Assembly (NCBI RefSeq): GCF_900230215.1
Contig: NZ_LT907982.1
Span: 806,001 to 870,000 of the forward strand
DNA: 64,000 nt
Reading direction: 5' to 3'
Source: Jatrophihabitans sp. GAS493
GTDB taxonomy: Bacteria > Actinomycetota > Actinomycetes > Mycobacteriales > Jatrophihabitantaceae
In this document: positions 32,553 to 42,972 of the stretch, one piece after another
Numbering within the stretch: position 1 is the stretch's first letter
Layout of the letters: every line of letters starts with the position of its first letter
Notes under the pieces: model-generated
Database searches by the model: none
What the model was told of the DNA's origin: nothing
What the model saw: only the letters and a program-made list of their open reading frames with translations
Position numbers and translations under genes: made by a program

Positions 32553-33284
32553 TCAGTGCTTGCCGAAGCGCAGCTTCCACGGCATCAACGCCGACTCGAC
32601 CTGCACCGAGAAGTCCATCTTCGACGAGCCCTTGGCTCGCTCCTCGAAGTTGATCGGAACCTCAACGATCTTCAGACCATGCTTGATCGTGCGGTAGTTC
32701 ATCTCGACCTGGAATGCGTAGCCATCACTCTGGATGGTCGACACCTCGATGTCACGCAGCGTCTGCGCCTTCCACGCCTTGAATCCGGCGGTCACGTCCT
32801 TCACCTTCAGGCGCAGGATGGCATCCACATAACTGTTCGCGAACGCCGAGAGTGCCTTCCGCCGCCCCGACCATTCGCTGGCCACCGAGCCGCCCTCGAC
32901 ATAGCGCGACCCAATGACGACCGCCGTCTGTGGGTCCTGCAGGGTCTTGAGCATCAGCGGAATGACGTCGGCGGGGTGCGATAGGTCCGCATCCATCTGC
33001 ACGACGATGTCGGCTCCCTCGGCCAGTGCCTGGGTGATGCCGGCGACGTAGGCCCGGCCGAGACCGTTCTTCTCGGTGCGGTGCAGCACGCTGTGGACGT
33101 TGTCGGACTCGACCACCATCTTGTCGGCGATATCGCCGGTGCCGTCCGGGGAGTTGTCATCGACCACGAGGACGTGCAGGTTGGGGACTCGCAGCGCCTC
33201 GAGTTGGGCCACCAGCACCGGCAGGTTCTCCCGCTCGTTGTACGTCGGAACGACGACAACAACCTTGGGCGGGACGTCACTCAT
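32553..33284 (-). CDS. Polyprenol-phosphate mannose synthase (GT2, Ppm1/DPM1-like)
   Basis: 243 residues from ATG 33284, six bases inside the longest frame, with AAGGA correctly spaced. GT2 signatures: VVVPTYNERENLPVLV, VVDDNSPDGTGDIAD, QMDADLSHPADVIP, SRYVEGGSV and a C-terminal YRTIKHGLKIVEVPINFEER. These match the soluble catalytic domain that transfers mannose from GDP-mannose to polyprenyl phosphate at the inner membrane face. There is no fused acyltransferase domain, unlike some mycobacterial Ppm1 proteins. Its product would feed the MptB-like mannosyltransferase at 9-10.4 kb and O-mannosylation. Confidence 0.9.
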   Translation of the reverse strand: MSDVPPKVVVVVPTYNERENLPVLVAQLEALRVPNLHVLVVDDNSPDGTGDIADKMVVESDNVHSVLHRTEKNGLGRAYVAGITQALAEGADIVVQMDADLSHPADVIPLMLKTLQDPQTAVVIGSRYVEGGSVASEWSGRRKALSAFANSYVDAILRLKVKDVTAGFKAWKAQTLRDIEVSTIQSDGYAFQVEMNYRTIKHGLKIVEVPINFEERAKGSSKMDFSVQVESALMPWKLRFGKH

Positions 33285-33431
33285 AGTCATTCCTTCGCGA
33301 TTCTGCGGCCAGCGTGCTGCTCAACTCTTACACAGGGCCGACCGGCCCGACGTCTGCAACTAGACGTCGTCTCAGGTTCCACAGATGCTGGACTGACAGC
33401 AGCCCCGCCGCACGCGGCGGGACCTCTACGG

Positions 33432-33505
33432 TGGGCCTGGGAGGACTTGAACCTCCGGCCTCATCCTTATCAGGGATGCGCTCTAACCAACTGAGCTACA
33501 GGCCC
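33432..33505 (-). tRNA. tRNA-Ile (anticodon GAT)
   Basis: 74 nt. Acceptor stem GGGCCTG/CAGGCCC, discriminator A; D loop AGTTGGTTA; anticodon stem CATCC/GGATG with loop CTGATAA, giving GAT; T arm with GGTTCAAGTCC. CCA not encoded. Matches ileT in the conserved gyrA-ileT-alaT order. Confidence 0.95.
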
Positions 33506-33602
33506 GTAGACGCGAAGAGTCACCCTACCGGGCAGGTGCCTCAGACTTCAAACCGGTACCGGCCCGACGGTGCCGGAGGAGACGTGAATCTCAAAACTGA
33601 CC

Positions 33603-34415
33603 TCAGGATTCAAGCTCGGAGAGGGTCACTTCGACGCCACCCACCAGGTCGGCGCAGAGGTTGTAGACGACGGATCCGATCGTCGCCAGCGCGATCGACA
33701 GGATGACGTTGAGCACCCCGAGGATGGCCGCCCCACCCAGCACCCGCCACGCGGTGATCGGCGCCGACGAACCGGTGCCGTTGATCTTGGTGACCGTGTC
33801 ATTGATGCTGCTCACCACGCCGGCGCCCTGCAGCACGCCGTAGAGCACGGCGACCGCGATCAGCCAGACGAAGAACGACATGATCGCCCAGACGCAGGAG
33901 AACTTCAGCACCGTCCACGGGTCGATGTGACGCAACTGCAGGCGAGCCCGACGAGGCCCGCGGCTACGCGCCGACCCACGGCCGGCGGCCGGACGGGCTC
34001 CGCTCGCGGTAGGCGTCCCCGGTGGTACGGAAGACCCGGCTGCTCCAGCCGGAGCGCCGGTTGGGCGCGGGGCCGGCGGGGTAACGGTGGTCGCGGCCGC
34101 AGCGGCAGCGCCAGCACCAACCGGAGTCGCAGCCGTCGGCCGGGAGGGACCGATCGGCGTGGAGGCCGGGGAGGCCGGCGCGGCGGTCCGAGCTGCCGGG
34201 GCGGCTGGACGCGGCTGCGGTGCTGCGGCGGGAGTAGCCGGTCGAGCTGCCGGCGGGGGTGGCGTCGGCGCCGCCCCCGGCGCCGAACGGGCCGGCTTGC
34301 CACTCAGGCGTGGCTCACCGAAATCCTCGTCCGACATGTTCAACCCGTGCAGATCGTCAGCCGTCGCGCCTGGGACAGGCGGGTAGCCTGCCGCTCCGCT
34401 TGGCGGTTGCGTCAT
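33603..34415 (-). CDS. DUF3566 transmembrane protein downstream of gyrA
   Basis: 270 residues: a long Pro/Ala-rich N-terminal region (to about 160), then the DUF3566 domain, with RLQLRHIDPWTVLKFSCVWA followed by IMSFFVWLIAVAVLYGVLQG as the first helix and a second helix in GVLNVILSIALATIGSVVYNL, ending in GGVEVTLSELES. It starts three bases after gyrA, so it is the third gene of a gyrB-gyrA-DUF3566 operon, as in mycobacteria. Function unknown; two membrane helices. Confidence 0.88.
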   Translation of the reverse strand: MTQPPSGAAGYPPVPGATADDLHGLNMSDEDFGEPRLSGKPARSAPGAAPTPPPPAARPATPAAAPQPRPAAPAARTAAPASPASTPIGPSRPTAATPVGAGAAAAAATTVTPPAPRPTGAPAGAAGSSVPPGTPTASGARPAAGRGSARSRGPRRARLQLRHIDPWTVLKFSCVWAIMSFFVWLIAVAVLYGVLQGAGVVSSINDTVTKINGTGSSAPITAWRVLGGAAILGVLNVILSIALATIGSVVYNLCADLVGGVEVTLSELES

Positions 34416-34418
34416 CCG

Positions 34419-36971
34419 TTACTCCTGCTCGTCCGGCTCATCAGCGTTACGGGCAACAGCCAAGAGGTTGACGCCGTCCGGGAGGTTCATCAGGCGAACT
34501 CCCATCGTCTGACGCTGTGCGCGCCGTACCTCCGCTGCCTTGGTGCGGATGACGACGCCGTCCGAGGTGATCGCGTAGATCTCATCGTCCGGGCTAACCG
34601 CCGCCGCACCAACCAGGCCGCCTCTAGTAGAGACGATACGCGCTGTGAGAACGCCCTTTCCGCCTCGACCTTGGACCGGGTACTCGGCAACCGGGGTCCG
34701 CTTGGCGAAGCCACCTTCGGTCGCCACGAGGATTTCGACGTCCTCGTTGTTGACAACCTCCATGGCCAGCAGCACATCCTCGCCGGAGAACCGCATGCCG
34801 ATGACCCCGGAGGTGGCGCGCCCCATCGGGCGCAGGGTGTCGTCGTCCGCCTTGAACCGAATCGACATCGCGTTACGGCTCACCAGCAGCAGGTCGTCGT
34901 CGGCCGAGATGAGCGCCGCGTCGATCAGTTCGTCGTCCTCACGCAGGTTTACCGCGACGATGCCGCCGGTGCGGTTGGAGTTGAAGTCGGTGAGCTTCGT
35001 CTTCTTCACCAGACCGGACTTCGTCGCCAGCACCAGGTACGGCGCAACCTCGTAGTTGCGGATCGTGATGACGTCGGCGATCGTCTCATCCGGCTGGAAG
35101 GCCAGCAGGTTCGCCACATGCTGGCCGCGGGCGTTGCGGTTCGCCTCCGGCAGTTCGTAGGCCTTCGCCCGGTAGACCCGACCCTTGTTGGTGAAGAAGA
35201 GGATCCAGTCGTGGGTGGAGGCGACGAAGAAGTGCGCGACCAGATCGTCGGTCTTCAGCGCCGCTCCCTGCACACCCTTGCCGCCACGCTTCTGCGCGCG
35301 GTAGAGGTCGGTCTTGGTGCGCTTGGCGTAGCCGGTGCGGGTGATCGTGATGACCACCTGCTCGTCGGCGATGAGATCCTCCATCGAGACGTCGCCTTCG
35401 AAGGGCACCAGCACCGTGCGCCGCTCGTCGCCGTACTTCTCAACGATCTCGTTCATCTCGTCGCGGATGATCTGCCGCTGCCGCAGCGGCTTGGCCAGGA
35501 TGTCGTTGTAGTCATCGATCTCGGCCGCGATCTCGTCGTGCTCGTCGATGATGCGCTGACGCTCGAGGGCGGCTAGGCGACGCAGCTGCATGTCGAGGAT
35601 GGCGACGGCCTGGATCTCGTCGATCTCCAGCAGCTCCATCAGGCCACCGCGGGCCTCCTCGGCTGAGGCCGAGGCGCGGATCAAGGCGATCACCGCGTCC
35701 AGCTGGTCAAGTGCCTTGAGGTAGCCGCGCAGGATGTGGATGCGCTCCTCCGCCTTGCGCAGCAGGTACTGCGTGCGCCGGACGATGACCTCGATCTGAT
35801 GCTCGACGTAGTGGCTGACGAACTGGTCCAGCCGCAGCGTGCGCGGCACACCATCAACAATTGCCAGCATGTTGGCGCCGAAGGTGGTCTGCAGCTGGGT
35901 GTGCTTGAAGAGGTTGTTCAGCACAACTCGGGCCACCGCGTCACGCTTGACTGTGACCACGATGCGCATACCGATGCGGTCGCTGGACTCGTCGTTGATG
36001 TCGGCGATGCCGGCGATCTTCCCGTCTTTTGCCAGCATTGCGATCGACTCGACGAGGTTGTCCGGGTTCACCTGGTACGGCAGTTCGGTGACGACGAGGA
36101 TGGTGCGTCCCTTGACGTCCTCCTCGATCTCGACCACCGCGCGCATCCGGATCGAGCCGCGACCGGTGCGGTAGGCGTCCTCGATTCCGGAGCGCCCGAC
36201 GATGAGGCCCTTGGTCGGGAAGTCCGGACCCTGGATACGGGCGATGAGCGCATCCAGCAGTTCCTCGCTGGTGGCCTCGGGGTTGTCCAGCGCCCAGGTC
36301 ACACCGGCCGCTACTTCGCGCAGGTTGTGCGGCGGGATACGGGTGGCCATACCGACGGCGATGCCCTCACTGCCGTTGACCAGCAGGTTGGGAATGCGGG
36401 CCGGCAGGATGACCGGCTCGGTGGTGTTGCCGGCGTAGTTCGGGATGAAGTCGACGGTGTCCTTGTCGATGTCGCGCAGCATCTCCATGGCCAGCGGCTT
36501 GAGCCGGCACTCGGTGTAGCGGTACGCGGCGGCCGGGTCGTTACCCGGCGATCCGAAGTTCCCCTGCGGGTCGATCATCGTGTAGCGCAGTGACCAGGTC
36601 TGCGCCATCCGGACCAGGGCGTCGTAGAGCGCGGTGTCACCGTGCGGGTGGTAGTTACCCATCACGTCGCCGACGACCCGGCCGCACTTCACGTAGTTAC
36701 GGTCCGGCCGGAAACCCGAGTCGTACATGCCGTACAGGATCTTGCGGTGCACCGGCTTGAGCCCGTCACGAACATCGGGCAGCGCGCGGCCGACGATGAC
36801 CGACATGGCGTAGTCGATGTAGCTACGCTGCATCTCGGTCTGGATGTCGACCGGCTCGATGCGGTCGTGTCCGCCGTCGTCGGCGGCGATGGTGCCCGAA
36901 CCCGGCAGATCCGGCCCGTCCGGTCCGTCGCCTGAAGCGCCTGTCGGGGGGCCGTCGATGGTGTCAGTCAC
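34419..36971 (-). CDS. gyrA: DNA gyrase subunit A
   Basis: 850 residues. N-terminal winged-helix and tower region [20 protein letters not shown]; the quinolone-resistance region [17 protein letters not shown] has Thr at the position of E. coli Ser83; the catalytic Tyr is in [11 protein letters not shown]. The C-terminal beta-pinwheel contains a [10 protein letters not shown] gyrase box ([15 protein letters not shown]). Introduces negative supercoils with GyrB. The Asp/Gly-rich N-terminal extension (about 45 residues) precedes the conserved part. gyrB lies 85 bp upstream. Confidence 0.97.
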   Translation of the reverse strand: MTDTIDGPPTGASGDGPDGPDLPGSGTIAADDGGHDRIEPVDIQTEMQRSYIDYAMSVIVGRALPDVRDGLKPVHRKILYGMYDSGFRPDRNYVKCGRVVGDVMGNYHPHGDTALYDALVRMAQTWSLRYTMIDPQGNFGSPGNDPAAAYRYTECRLKPLAMEMLRDIDKDTVDFIPNYAGNTTEPVILPARIPNLLVNGSEGIAVGMATRIPPHNLREVAAGVTWALDNPEATSEELLDALIARIQGPDFPTKGLIVGRSGIEDAYRTGRGSIRMRAVVEIEEDVKGRTILVVTELPYQVNPDNLVESIAMLAKDGKIAGIADINDESSDRIGMRIVVTVKRDAVARVVLNNLFKHTQLQTTFGANMLAIVDGVPRTLRLDQFVSHYVEHQIEVIVRRTQYLLRKAEERIHILRGYLKALDQLDAVIALIRASASAEEARGGLMELLEIDEIQAVAILDMQLRRLAALERQRIIDEHDEIAAEIDDYNDILAKPLRQRQIIRDEMNEIVEKYGDERRTVLVPFEGDVSMEDLIADEQVVITITRTGYAKRTKTDLYRAQKRGGKGVQGAALKTDDLVAHFFVASTHDWILFFTNKGRVYRAKAYELPEANRNARGQHVANLLAFQPDETIADVITIRNYEVAPYLVLATKSGLVKKTKLTDFNSNRTGGIVAVNLREDDELIDAALISADDDLLLVSRNAMSIRFKADDDTLRPMGRATSGVIGMRFSGEDVLLAMEVVNNEDVEILVATEGGFAKRTPVAEYPVQGRGGKGVLTARIVSTRGGLVGAAAVSPDDEIYAITSDGVVIRTKAAEVRRAQRQTMGVRLMNLPDGVNLLAVARNADEPDEQE

Positions 36972-37056
36972 CTGAGGTCATGCCTTTCTTGGTCAATGCT
37001 GTCTCGCTGCTGGAGCACGGGGGGCGGATCACTGCCGAGTCGGCCGAGAATGTCCT

Positions 37057-39051
37057 TTAGATATCGAGGAAACGGACGTCGCGGGCGTTGCGCACGATGA
37101 ATGAGCGACGTGCCTCGACGTCCTCGCCCATCAGCACACTGAAGAGCTCGTCCGCGGTGGCGGCGTCGTCGAGGGTGACCAGGCGCAGGATGCGGTGCGC
37201 CGGATCCATCGTGGTCTCCCACAATTCCTTGGAGTTCATCTCACCGAGACCCTTGTACCGGGCGATGGCGTCCTCCTTGGGCAGGCGGCGGCCAGCCTCC
37301 TGGCCGACCTTGACCAGACCGTCGCGCTCGCGGTCGGAGTAGGCGTAACCGGGCGCACCCTTGCTCCACTTGATCTTGTAGAGCGGCGGCTGCGCGAGGT
37401 ACACATGCCCGGCCTCGATGAGCGGACGCATGAAGCGGAAGAGCAGGGTCAGCAGCAGCGTGGTGATGTGCTGCCCGTCCACGTCGGCGTCGGCCATCAG
37501 GACCAGCTTGTGATAGCGGAGCTTGGCGACGTCGAAGTCGTCGTGGATGCCGGTGCCGAGAGCGGTGATCAGCGACTGCACTTCGGTGTTCTTCAGCACC
37601 CGGTCGATGCGGGCCTTCTCGACATTGATGATCTTGCCGCGGATCGGCAGGATCGCCTGGAACATCGAGTCGCGGCAGGACTTGGCCGAGCCGCCGGCCG
37701 AGTCACCCTCGACGATGTAGAGCTCGCTCTCGCGCGGGTCGGTGGAGCGGCAGTCACTGAGCTTGCCCGGCATGCCCATGGTGTCGAGGGCGTTCTTGCG
37801 GGCCAGCTTCCGTGCCTGCTGCGCGGCCTTGCGGGCGCGGGCGGCCTGCGAGGCCTTGAGAATGATCTGCCGACCCTCGGACGGGTTGCGCTCGAACCAG
37901 TCGGCGATCCACTCGTTGCAGACCTTCTGTACGAAGGACTTGGCGTTGGAGTTGCCGAGCTTGGTCTTGGTCTGACCCTCGAACTGCGGGTCACCGAGCT
38001 TGATGGAGACGATCGCGGCCAGACCCTCACGGATGTCGTCGCCGGTGAGTTTGTCTTCGTTCGGCTTGAAGATCTTCTTCTCGGTGGCCCACTTGTTCAC
38101 GACGGTGGTGAGCGCGGCCCGGAAGCCCTCTTCGTGGGTGCCGCCCTCGTGGGTGTTGATGGTGTTGGCGAAGGTGTACACGCTCTCGGAGTAGGACTCG
38201 TTCCACTGCATGGCGATGTCGACCGAGAGGCGCTGCTCCTTGTCCTCATCGCTGAAGCTGATCACCGTCTTGTGGATCGGCGTCTTGCTGCCGTTGAGGT
38301 GCTTGACGAAGTCAGCGATGCCACCGGGGTAGGAGTAGACGACCTCGACCGCCTTCTCGGCCGCGCCGGCCTCGGAGGCCGCCACGTCGTCCTCGAGGGT
38401 GACCTTGTTCGTCCGCTCGTCACGCAGCACGATGGTCAGCCCCTTGTTGAGGAAGGCCATCTCCTGCAGGCGGCGGCTGATCGTCTCGAAGGAGTACGTC
38501 AGGGTCTCGAAGATGTCGCCGTCAGCCCAGAAGGTGACCGTGGTGCCGGTCTTGTTCGACTTCTCGCCCCGCTTGAGCGGTTCGGCCGGCTTCTGGTTCA
38601 CGTATGGCTGGGACCACTGGTAGCCGTCGCGCTCGATCTCAACCTCGAGGCGGGAGGAGAGCGCGTTGACGACCGAGATTCCGACACCGTGCAGGCCACC
38701 GGAGACGGCGTAGGACTCGCCGTCGAACTTTCCACCGGCGTGCAGGATGGTGAGGATGACCTCGACGGTCGGCTTCTTCTGGGTGGGGTGCATGTCGACC
38801 GGCATGCCACGGCCGTTGTCGACGACCCGGACGCCGCCGTCGGCCAGCAGAGTCACCACGATGTGATCGGCGTACCCGGCCAGGGCCTCATCGACGGAGT
38901 TGTCGACAACCTCCCAGACCAGGTGGTGCAGACCCCGCTCCGAGGTCGAACCGATGTACATACCGGGACGCTTACGAACTGCCTCCAGACCTTCGAGGAC
39001 CTGGATTGAACTACCGGAGTAGCTCGGCTTGTCGCCCTTGGCATTGCTCAC
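37057..39051 (-). CDS. gyrB: DNA gyrase subunit B
   Basis: 664 residues. GHKL ATPase with [19 protein letters not shown], catalytic region [22 protein letters not shown] and [21 protein letters not shown] domain with [19 protein letters not shown] and the C-terminal [17 protein letters not shown]. Supplies ATP hydrolysis for DNA supercoiling with GyrA. Start ATG 39051 is in the standard position. It heads the gyrB-gyrA-DUF3566 operon after a 405-bp gap from the DciA-like gene. Confidence 0.97.
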   Translation of the reverse strand: MSNAKGDKPSYSGSSIQVLEGLEAVRKRPGMYIGSTSERGLHHLVWEVVDNSVDEALAGYADHIVVTLLADGGVRVVDNGRGMPVDMHPTQKKPTVEVILTILHAGGKFDGESYAVSGGLHGVGISVVNALSSRLEVEIERDGYQWSQPYVNQKPAEPLKRGEKSNKTGTTVTFWADGDIFETLTYSFETISRRLQEMAFLNKGLTIVLRDERTNKVTLEDDVAASEAGAAEKAVEVVYSYPGGIADFVKHLNGSKTPIHKTVISFSDEDKEQRLSVDIAMQWNESYSESVYTFANTINTHEGGTHEEGFRAALTTVVNKWATEKKIFKPNEDKLTGDDIREGLAAIVSIKLGDPQFEGQTKTKLGNSNAKSFVQKVCNEWIADWFERNPSEGRQIILKASQAARARKAAQQARKLARKNALDTMGMPGKLSDCRSTDPRESELYIVEGDSAGGSAKSCRDSMFQAILPIRGKIINVEKARIDRVLKNTEVQSLITALGTGIHDDFDVAKLRYHKLVLMADADVDGQHITTLLLTLLFRFMRPLIEAGHVYLAQPPLYKIKWSKGAPGYAYSDRERDGLVKVGQEAGRRLPKEDAIARYKGLGEMNSKELWETTMDPAHRILRLVTLDDAATADELFSVLMGEDVEARRSFIVRNARDVRFLDI

Positions 39052-39456
39052 GTATTTCCCACTCTCTGCGTGACGGCCTGCTTGCGCGCCTCACCGGCAC
39101 CGGACGAGCGCTGAGACACGCGCACCGAGCCGCTGCTGACATGAAGCTGGGCCGAGCCAGCCGCTGAGTGGGCGAGAGAAGAGTTGCAAGCTGCCCCAGC
39201 GATAGGCATCGACCCGTTTCTACGCTCCATCTTACTGCATCGGGACGGCATTTTTGGTGATTGTGAGCGCTCAAACCGCCCTCTGAGCGGTCTACGGGGC
39301 GGGGGGCGCAGGCAGATACGCGAACGTCCAACCGGAGGCGCAGCGTTGCGTTCGCCCCGCTTTTCACCCGCAGTTGCCGGTTTCATGCTCCAAACCGGCA
39401 ATTTCCGGGGAAGAGGCGGCGCGCCGAGGGTCAGCTGATGGCGCGGTTAATGCCGC
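39052..39456. promoter_or_regulatory. Intergenic region upstream of gyrB
   Basis: 405 bp without a convincing gene. It should hold the gyrB promoter and leader. A hairpin (39374-39401) marks the end of the upstream dnaA-dnaN-recF-dciA transcript. No riboswitch-like structure recognised. Confidence 0.45.
39374..39401. terminator. Hairpin between the DciA-like gene and gyrB
   Basis: TTGCCGGTTT (39374-39383) and AAACCGGCAA (39392-39401) form a perfect 10-bp stem with an 8-base loop, about 55 bases after the minus-strand DciA-like stop. No strong U-tract. Confidence 0.55.
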
Positions 39457-40089
39457 TCACCCGTAGGTGTCGCGGGGGCCGCGATGCCCCCGCACCGACC
39501 AGGCGCCGTGCTTCCACGACGGTCCCACCGGTCCCGTGATCATCAACTTGGTGACGACGGTGGGGCCGAGTTCGCCCACCAACCGCTTGAGGATCGACGA
39601 GCTCATCATCCGCAGCTGGGTGGCCCAGGCGGTGGATTCGGCGGAGATCTTCAGCTCGCCGTCGCGCAGCAGCACCGGCTGACAGCGGGCCGCGATCTCG
39701 GCCCCGACCAGGTTCTCCCAGTCCGCGAAGACCCGGGCCTCGGCCAGTGGCCGATCCCATCCCCGCTCCGTGAAGAGGTTCGCCAGGATTCCGCCCACCG
39801 ACTGTGGGTCCCGTTCGTCCGGTCCGCTGCCGGAGTAACCGCCGCGGCGACGGTTCGCCTGCCGGTTAGCCGATCGTCGGCGAGCATCCCGGCCCATCGG
39901 TGCGGGAAGGGCCGAGGCACTACGACGGGCGCTCTCCAGCGCCGCCCGGGCCAGGTCACCACCGCTTAGCCCGTTCGCCTGCAACTGCTCGATCTCGGCG
40001 TCGATGCCGGCGGTTTCGCGGTCATCTGGGGTGTTTTGGTGATTGCCTTGAGGTTCCTCTGGCGTACCATTTACGAGGCTCTTATCCAT
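39457..40089 (-). CDS. DciA-like DUF721 protein
   Basis: 210 residues from ATG 40089, with AAAAGGTG at good spacing (frame open to 40113). A helical, Arg-rich N-terminal half is followed by the DUF721 domain: VGGILANLFTERGWDRPLAE, VFADWENLVGAEIAARCQP, LKISAESTAWATQLR and a C-terminal GPVGPSWKHG. DUF721 proteins (DciA) load or stimulate the replicative helicase in bacteria without DnaC, and actinobacterial members sit between recF and gyrB, as here. Confidence 0.88.
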   Translation of the reverse strand: MDKSLVNGTPEEPQGNHQNTPDDRETAGIDAEIEQLQANGLSGGDLARAALESARRSASALPAPMGRDARRRSANRQANRRRGGYSGSGPDERDPQSVGGILANLFTERGWDRPLAEARVFADWENLVGAEIAARCQPVLLRDGELKISAESTAWATQLRMMSSSILKRLVGELGPTVVTKLMITGPVGPSWKHGAWSVRGHRGPRDTYG

Positions 40090-40250
40090 AAATGCACCTT
40101 TTAGAGGTTTCATTGGATATTGCTGGCTTAAATCGGCTTATGTTGCGATCTTCATCCACAGCATGACGCGGTTTTCCACTACACGTTGTGGGAAACGCGG
40201 TGACCCGCGCCACACTCTCAAGTAGCACTTCACACTTAGATGACACACCA

Positions 40251-41381
40251 CTAGATAACACGGTGCACCTCACCACCATGGACGTCGTAACGCGCTCCCT
40301 GCAGCTCAGCCGGGACGTCTGAGGCCACCGCCGCGGTGATCAGCACCTGCTCCGCCTTACCGGCCACCAGGGCCAGATGCTCGCGCCGGCTCGCGTCAAG
40401 CTCGGCGAAGACGTCGTCGAGGATCAACACCGGCTCGGCGCCATCGGCGCGCAGCAGCTCATAGGAGCCGAGCCGTAGCGCCAATGCCGCGGACCACCCC
40501 TCACCATGACTGGCGTAGCCCCGAACCGGTAGCGGACCGAGGCGCAGTTCGACATCGTCCCGATGGGGGCCGATCAGGTTCACGCCCCGATCCAACTCCT
40601 GTGGCCGGACCCGGACCAGCTCACCCTGCAGCGCCGCCTCGATGACACCGGCGTCCCGCTCCGAACCATCCAACGTGCTGATCGAGTGCAGATAGCTGAG
40701 AGTGAAGGGTTCACTCGCCCGCGCCACCGAGGCGTAGCTGCTCTGCGCCTCTGGGGCCAATGCATCGAGCAGGTTGAGCCGGGCCGCGATGAGCTGCGAT
40801 CCATGGGTGGCCAGATGTGAGTCCCAGACGTCAAGGGTGGAGAGATCCCCGGTGCGCCCGCTACGCCGAGCAGCGCCCGCCGATTTCAACAGCGCTGCCC
40901 GCTGCTTCAGCACCCGCTCGTAGTCGGCCCGAACGCCGGCCAGACGCGGTGTTCGCTGCACCAGCAGGTCATCCAGGAAACGGCGCCGCTCGGCCGGATC
41001 ACCGCGCACCACCGAAAGATCCTCCGGGGCGAAGAGCACCGTCCGCAGCAGCCCCAGCAGCTCGCGCGGCCGCGGAATCGGGGAGCCGTTCAGGCGGGCC
41101 TTGTTCGCCCGGCCGGCCGTGAGCTCCACCTCCAGGCGCAGTTCGCGCCCTTCAGAGACCACCGCGGCTCGCACGATGGCCCGCTCGGCGCCGAAGCGGA
41201 TCAGAGCCGCATCGCCGGAGACTCGGTGGCTGCCGAGGGTGGAGAGATACCCGATCGCCTCGACCAGGTTGGTCTTGCCTTGCCCGTTGGAGCCGACGAG
41301 CACGCTGGTACCCGGCTCCAACGCCAGATCAGCGCTGGGCCAGCTCCGGAAGTCCGCGACCGTCAGATGCCGGACGTACAC
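40251..41381 (-). CDS. recF: DNA replication and repair protein RecF
   Basis: 376 residues from GTG 41381. SMC-like ATPase that helps RecA load at gaps: Walker [18 protein letters not shown] at about residues 30-46, signature [15 protein letters not shown] with the conserved His-Arg-Asp-Asp near 270, and Walker [17 protein letters not shown] near 325. The order dnaN-recF-dciA is the standard actinobacterial one. A 30-bp tandem repeat array fills most of the 100 bp between dnaN and recF. Confidence 0.95.
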   Translation of the reverse strand: MYVRHLTVADFRSWPSADLALEPGTSVLVGSNGQGKTNLVEAIGYLSTLGSHRVSGDAALIRFGAERAIVRAAVVSEGRELRLEVELTAGRANKARLNGSPIPRPRELLGLLRTVLFAPEDLSVVRGDPAERRRFLDDLLVQRTPRLAGVRADYERVLKQRAALLKSAGAARRSGRTGDLSTLDVWDSHLATHGSQLIAARLNLLDALAPEAQSSYASVARASEPFTLSYLHSISTLDGSERDAGVIEAALQGELVRVRPQELDRGVNLIGPHRDDVELRLGPLPVRGYASHGEGWSAALALRLGSYELLRADGAEPVLILDDVFAELDASRREHLALVAGKAEQVLITAAVASDVPAELQGARYDVHGGEVHRVI

Positions 41382-41399
41382 GGCGCAGGCCTCATCCGA

Positions 41400-41489
41400 T
41401 CACTTGCCTTCACGCGAGCGCTCATCGGGTCACTTGCCTTCGCGCGAGCGCTCATCCGGTCACTTGCCTTCGCGCGAGCGCTCATCCGG
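41400..41489. repeat. Three 30-bp tandem repeats spanning the dnaN stop codon
   Basis: Copies at 41400-41429, 41430-41459 and 41460-41489 (copies 2 and 3 identical, copy 1 with two changes near its middle and end), plus a partial fourth copy at 41390-41399. Each copy contains the dnaN stop triplet; the TGA lies at 41484, 41454, 41424 and 41394 on the minus strand, always in the same frame because the period is a multiple of three. The first TGA ends dnaN. Confidence 0.9.
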
Positions 41490-42615
41490 GAAGCCGCACC
41501 GGCATGATCAGGTACGTGTACTCCTGCGCCGCGCCGTCGGAGCTCTCCAGCGTCGGACGTAGTACCACCGGCTTGTTGGCCGAGGTGAAGAGCAGCCGGG
41601 CCGACGATGTGTCCAGCGCGCCCAGCCCGTCCAGCAGGAACTGCGGGTTGAACGCTGTGGTGATCGACTCTCCGTCGTAGCTGACCTCGAGCTGCTCCTC
41701 GGCCTGGCTCTCGTTTTCGCCGCTGGCGCTGAGCCCCACCGCTCCGTCGCCGAACTCCAGACGAACCGGGGTGCCACGGTCAGCGACCAGAGCGACCCGC
41801 TTCACCGCCTCGACGAGCGGGGAGACGACGACCTCGGCCGTCGACGACCAGTCGGACGGGAGCAGCGTGCGGTACGGCGGGAACTGCGCATCCAGCAGGC
41901 GGGTCGTAGCCCGCCGGCCGGGGCCCGCGAACCCGATGATCCCCTCGCCGACACCGGTCGAGGAGAGCGCGACGGTCATCTCGTCACCGTGGCTGAGGCT
42001 GCGAGCGGCGTCGGCCAGGGCCCGGGCCGGGACGAGCACCTGAATCGGCTCGGCGTTCGGGTCGCTCGGGGTCCAGTCCAGCTCCCGCACGGCCAGCCGA
42101 TAGCGGTCGGTGGCCGCCAGCGTGAGGCGGGTGCCGTCGATCTCCAGGCGCACACCGGTCAGCATCGGGAGCGTGTCGTCACGGCCGGCGGCGATAGCCA
42201 CCTGCGCCACGGCGGTGGCGAAGGCGGAGCTGGAGACGGTGCCCGCGGTGGTCGGCATCGACGGAAGTTTCGGGTAGTCCTCGACCGGCATGGTCGGCAG
42301 GCTGAACTTGGCCGCGCCGCAGCTAATGTTCAGCCGCGCGCCGTCGACGGTTACATCAACGGGGTGCGGAGGAAGCGCCTTGCTGATCTCAGCCAGGAGG
42401 CGACCGGAGACGAGCGCGGTGCCATCGACACCCCCGGTGATCTCGACGTCGACCTGGGTCGAGGCCTCGAGGTCGAAACCGGATACCGCGAGCGTCGAGC
42501 CATCGACGTGCAGCAGCAGTCCGGCGAGCACGGGAATCGTCGGCCGGGTGGCCAAGCTCCGGGCAGCCCAGGCAACGGCCTCGGCCAGCGCGTCGCGTTC
42601 GACCCGGAACTTCAT
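41482..42615 (-). CDS. dnaN: DNA polymerase III subunit beta (sliding clamp)
   Basis: 377 residues with the three-domain clamp pattern. MKFRVERDALAEAVAWAARS at the N-terminus, then LAVSGFDLEASTQVDVEITG, VLVPARALADAARSL, and the C-terminal YLIMPVRLPG, where MPVRL is the conserved clamp tail. Tethers the replicative polymerase to DNA. ATG 42615 follows a GGAGGAC site. The origin region separates it from dnaA, and its 3' end is tandemly repeated downstream. Confidence 0.97.
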   Translation of the reverse strand: MKFRVERDALAEAVAWAARSLATRPTIPVLAGLLLHVDGSTLAVSGFDLEASTQVDVEITGGVDGTALVSGRLLAEISKALPPHPVDVTVDGARLNISCGAAKFSLPTMPVEDYPKLPSMPTTAGTVSSSAFATAVAQVAIAAGRDDTLPMLTGVRLEIDGTRLTLAATDRYRLAVRELDWTPSDPNAEPIQVLVPARALADAARSLSHGDEMTVALSSTGVGEGIIGFAGPGRRATTRLLDAQFPPYRTLLPSDWSSTAEVVVSPLVEAVKRVALVADRGTPVRLEFGDGAVGLSASGENESQAEEQLEVSYDGESITTAFNPQFLLDGLGALDTSSARLLFTSANKPVVLRPTLESSDGAAQEYTYLIMPVRLPG

Positions 42616-42972
42616 ATGTCCTCCAGAGCATTCGTCGTGTTGTCCCCAGTTGGGGCCTGCTTGTTGATGTTGTAGTTCATCTCTATTAAAAGAAATCTAT
42701 CGTCGTACTACTTCGCATCTGTGGACGGTGGGGATAACGTCCAGATCCTCTGTAGAACCAACGGTTTCTGCCGTCTGAGCCTGTGGAGGCGACGGGGAGA
42801 AGTGGTTGGCTAATGACAACGCCTCGGTGGACAAGCGATGAACGCGTGGTTTCGTCAACATGGCGTCCCCAACTGTCCACAACATGTTCCACATTGGGGA
42901 CAACCGAATCGGAGGCCTCCCACGCGTGATCCGCGGCGGTCGCTGAACGAACCAGAACCGGGCTATTCGCGC
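42616..42972. promoter_or_regulatory. oriC (dnaA-dnaN spacer) with DnaA boxes
   Basis: 357 bp with many TTRTCCACA-like boxes in both orientations: TTGTCCCCA 42640-42648, TGTGGACGG 42720-42728, TGGGGATAA 42729-42737, TGTGGAGGC 42782-42790, GGTGGACAA 42825-42833, CTGTCCACA 42873-42881, TGTTCCACA 42885-42893 and TGGGGACAA 42895-42903. An A+T-rich stretch (about 42676-42700, CTATTAAAAGAAATCTAT) near dnaN is a candidate unwinding element. The dnaA-dnaN spacer is the known origin in mycobacteria. Confidence 0.88.

Noticed and set aside
37195-39009. 604-codon plus-strand frame inside gyrB
   Set aside because: Antisense shadow of gyrB; no recognisable domain and typical third-position-driven composition.
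41400-41489. CRISPR array
   Set aside because: The repeats are directly adjacent, with no spacers, and contain the dnaN stop codon.
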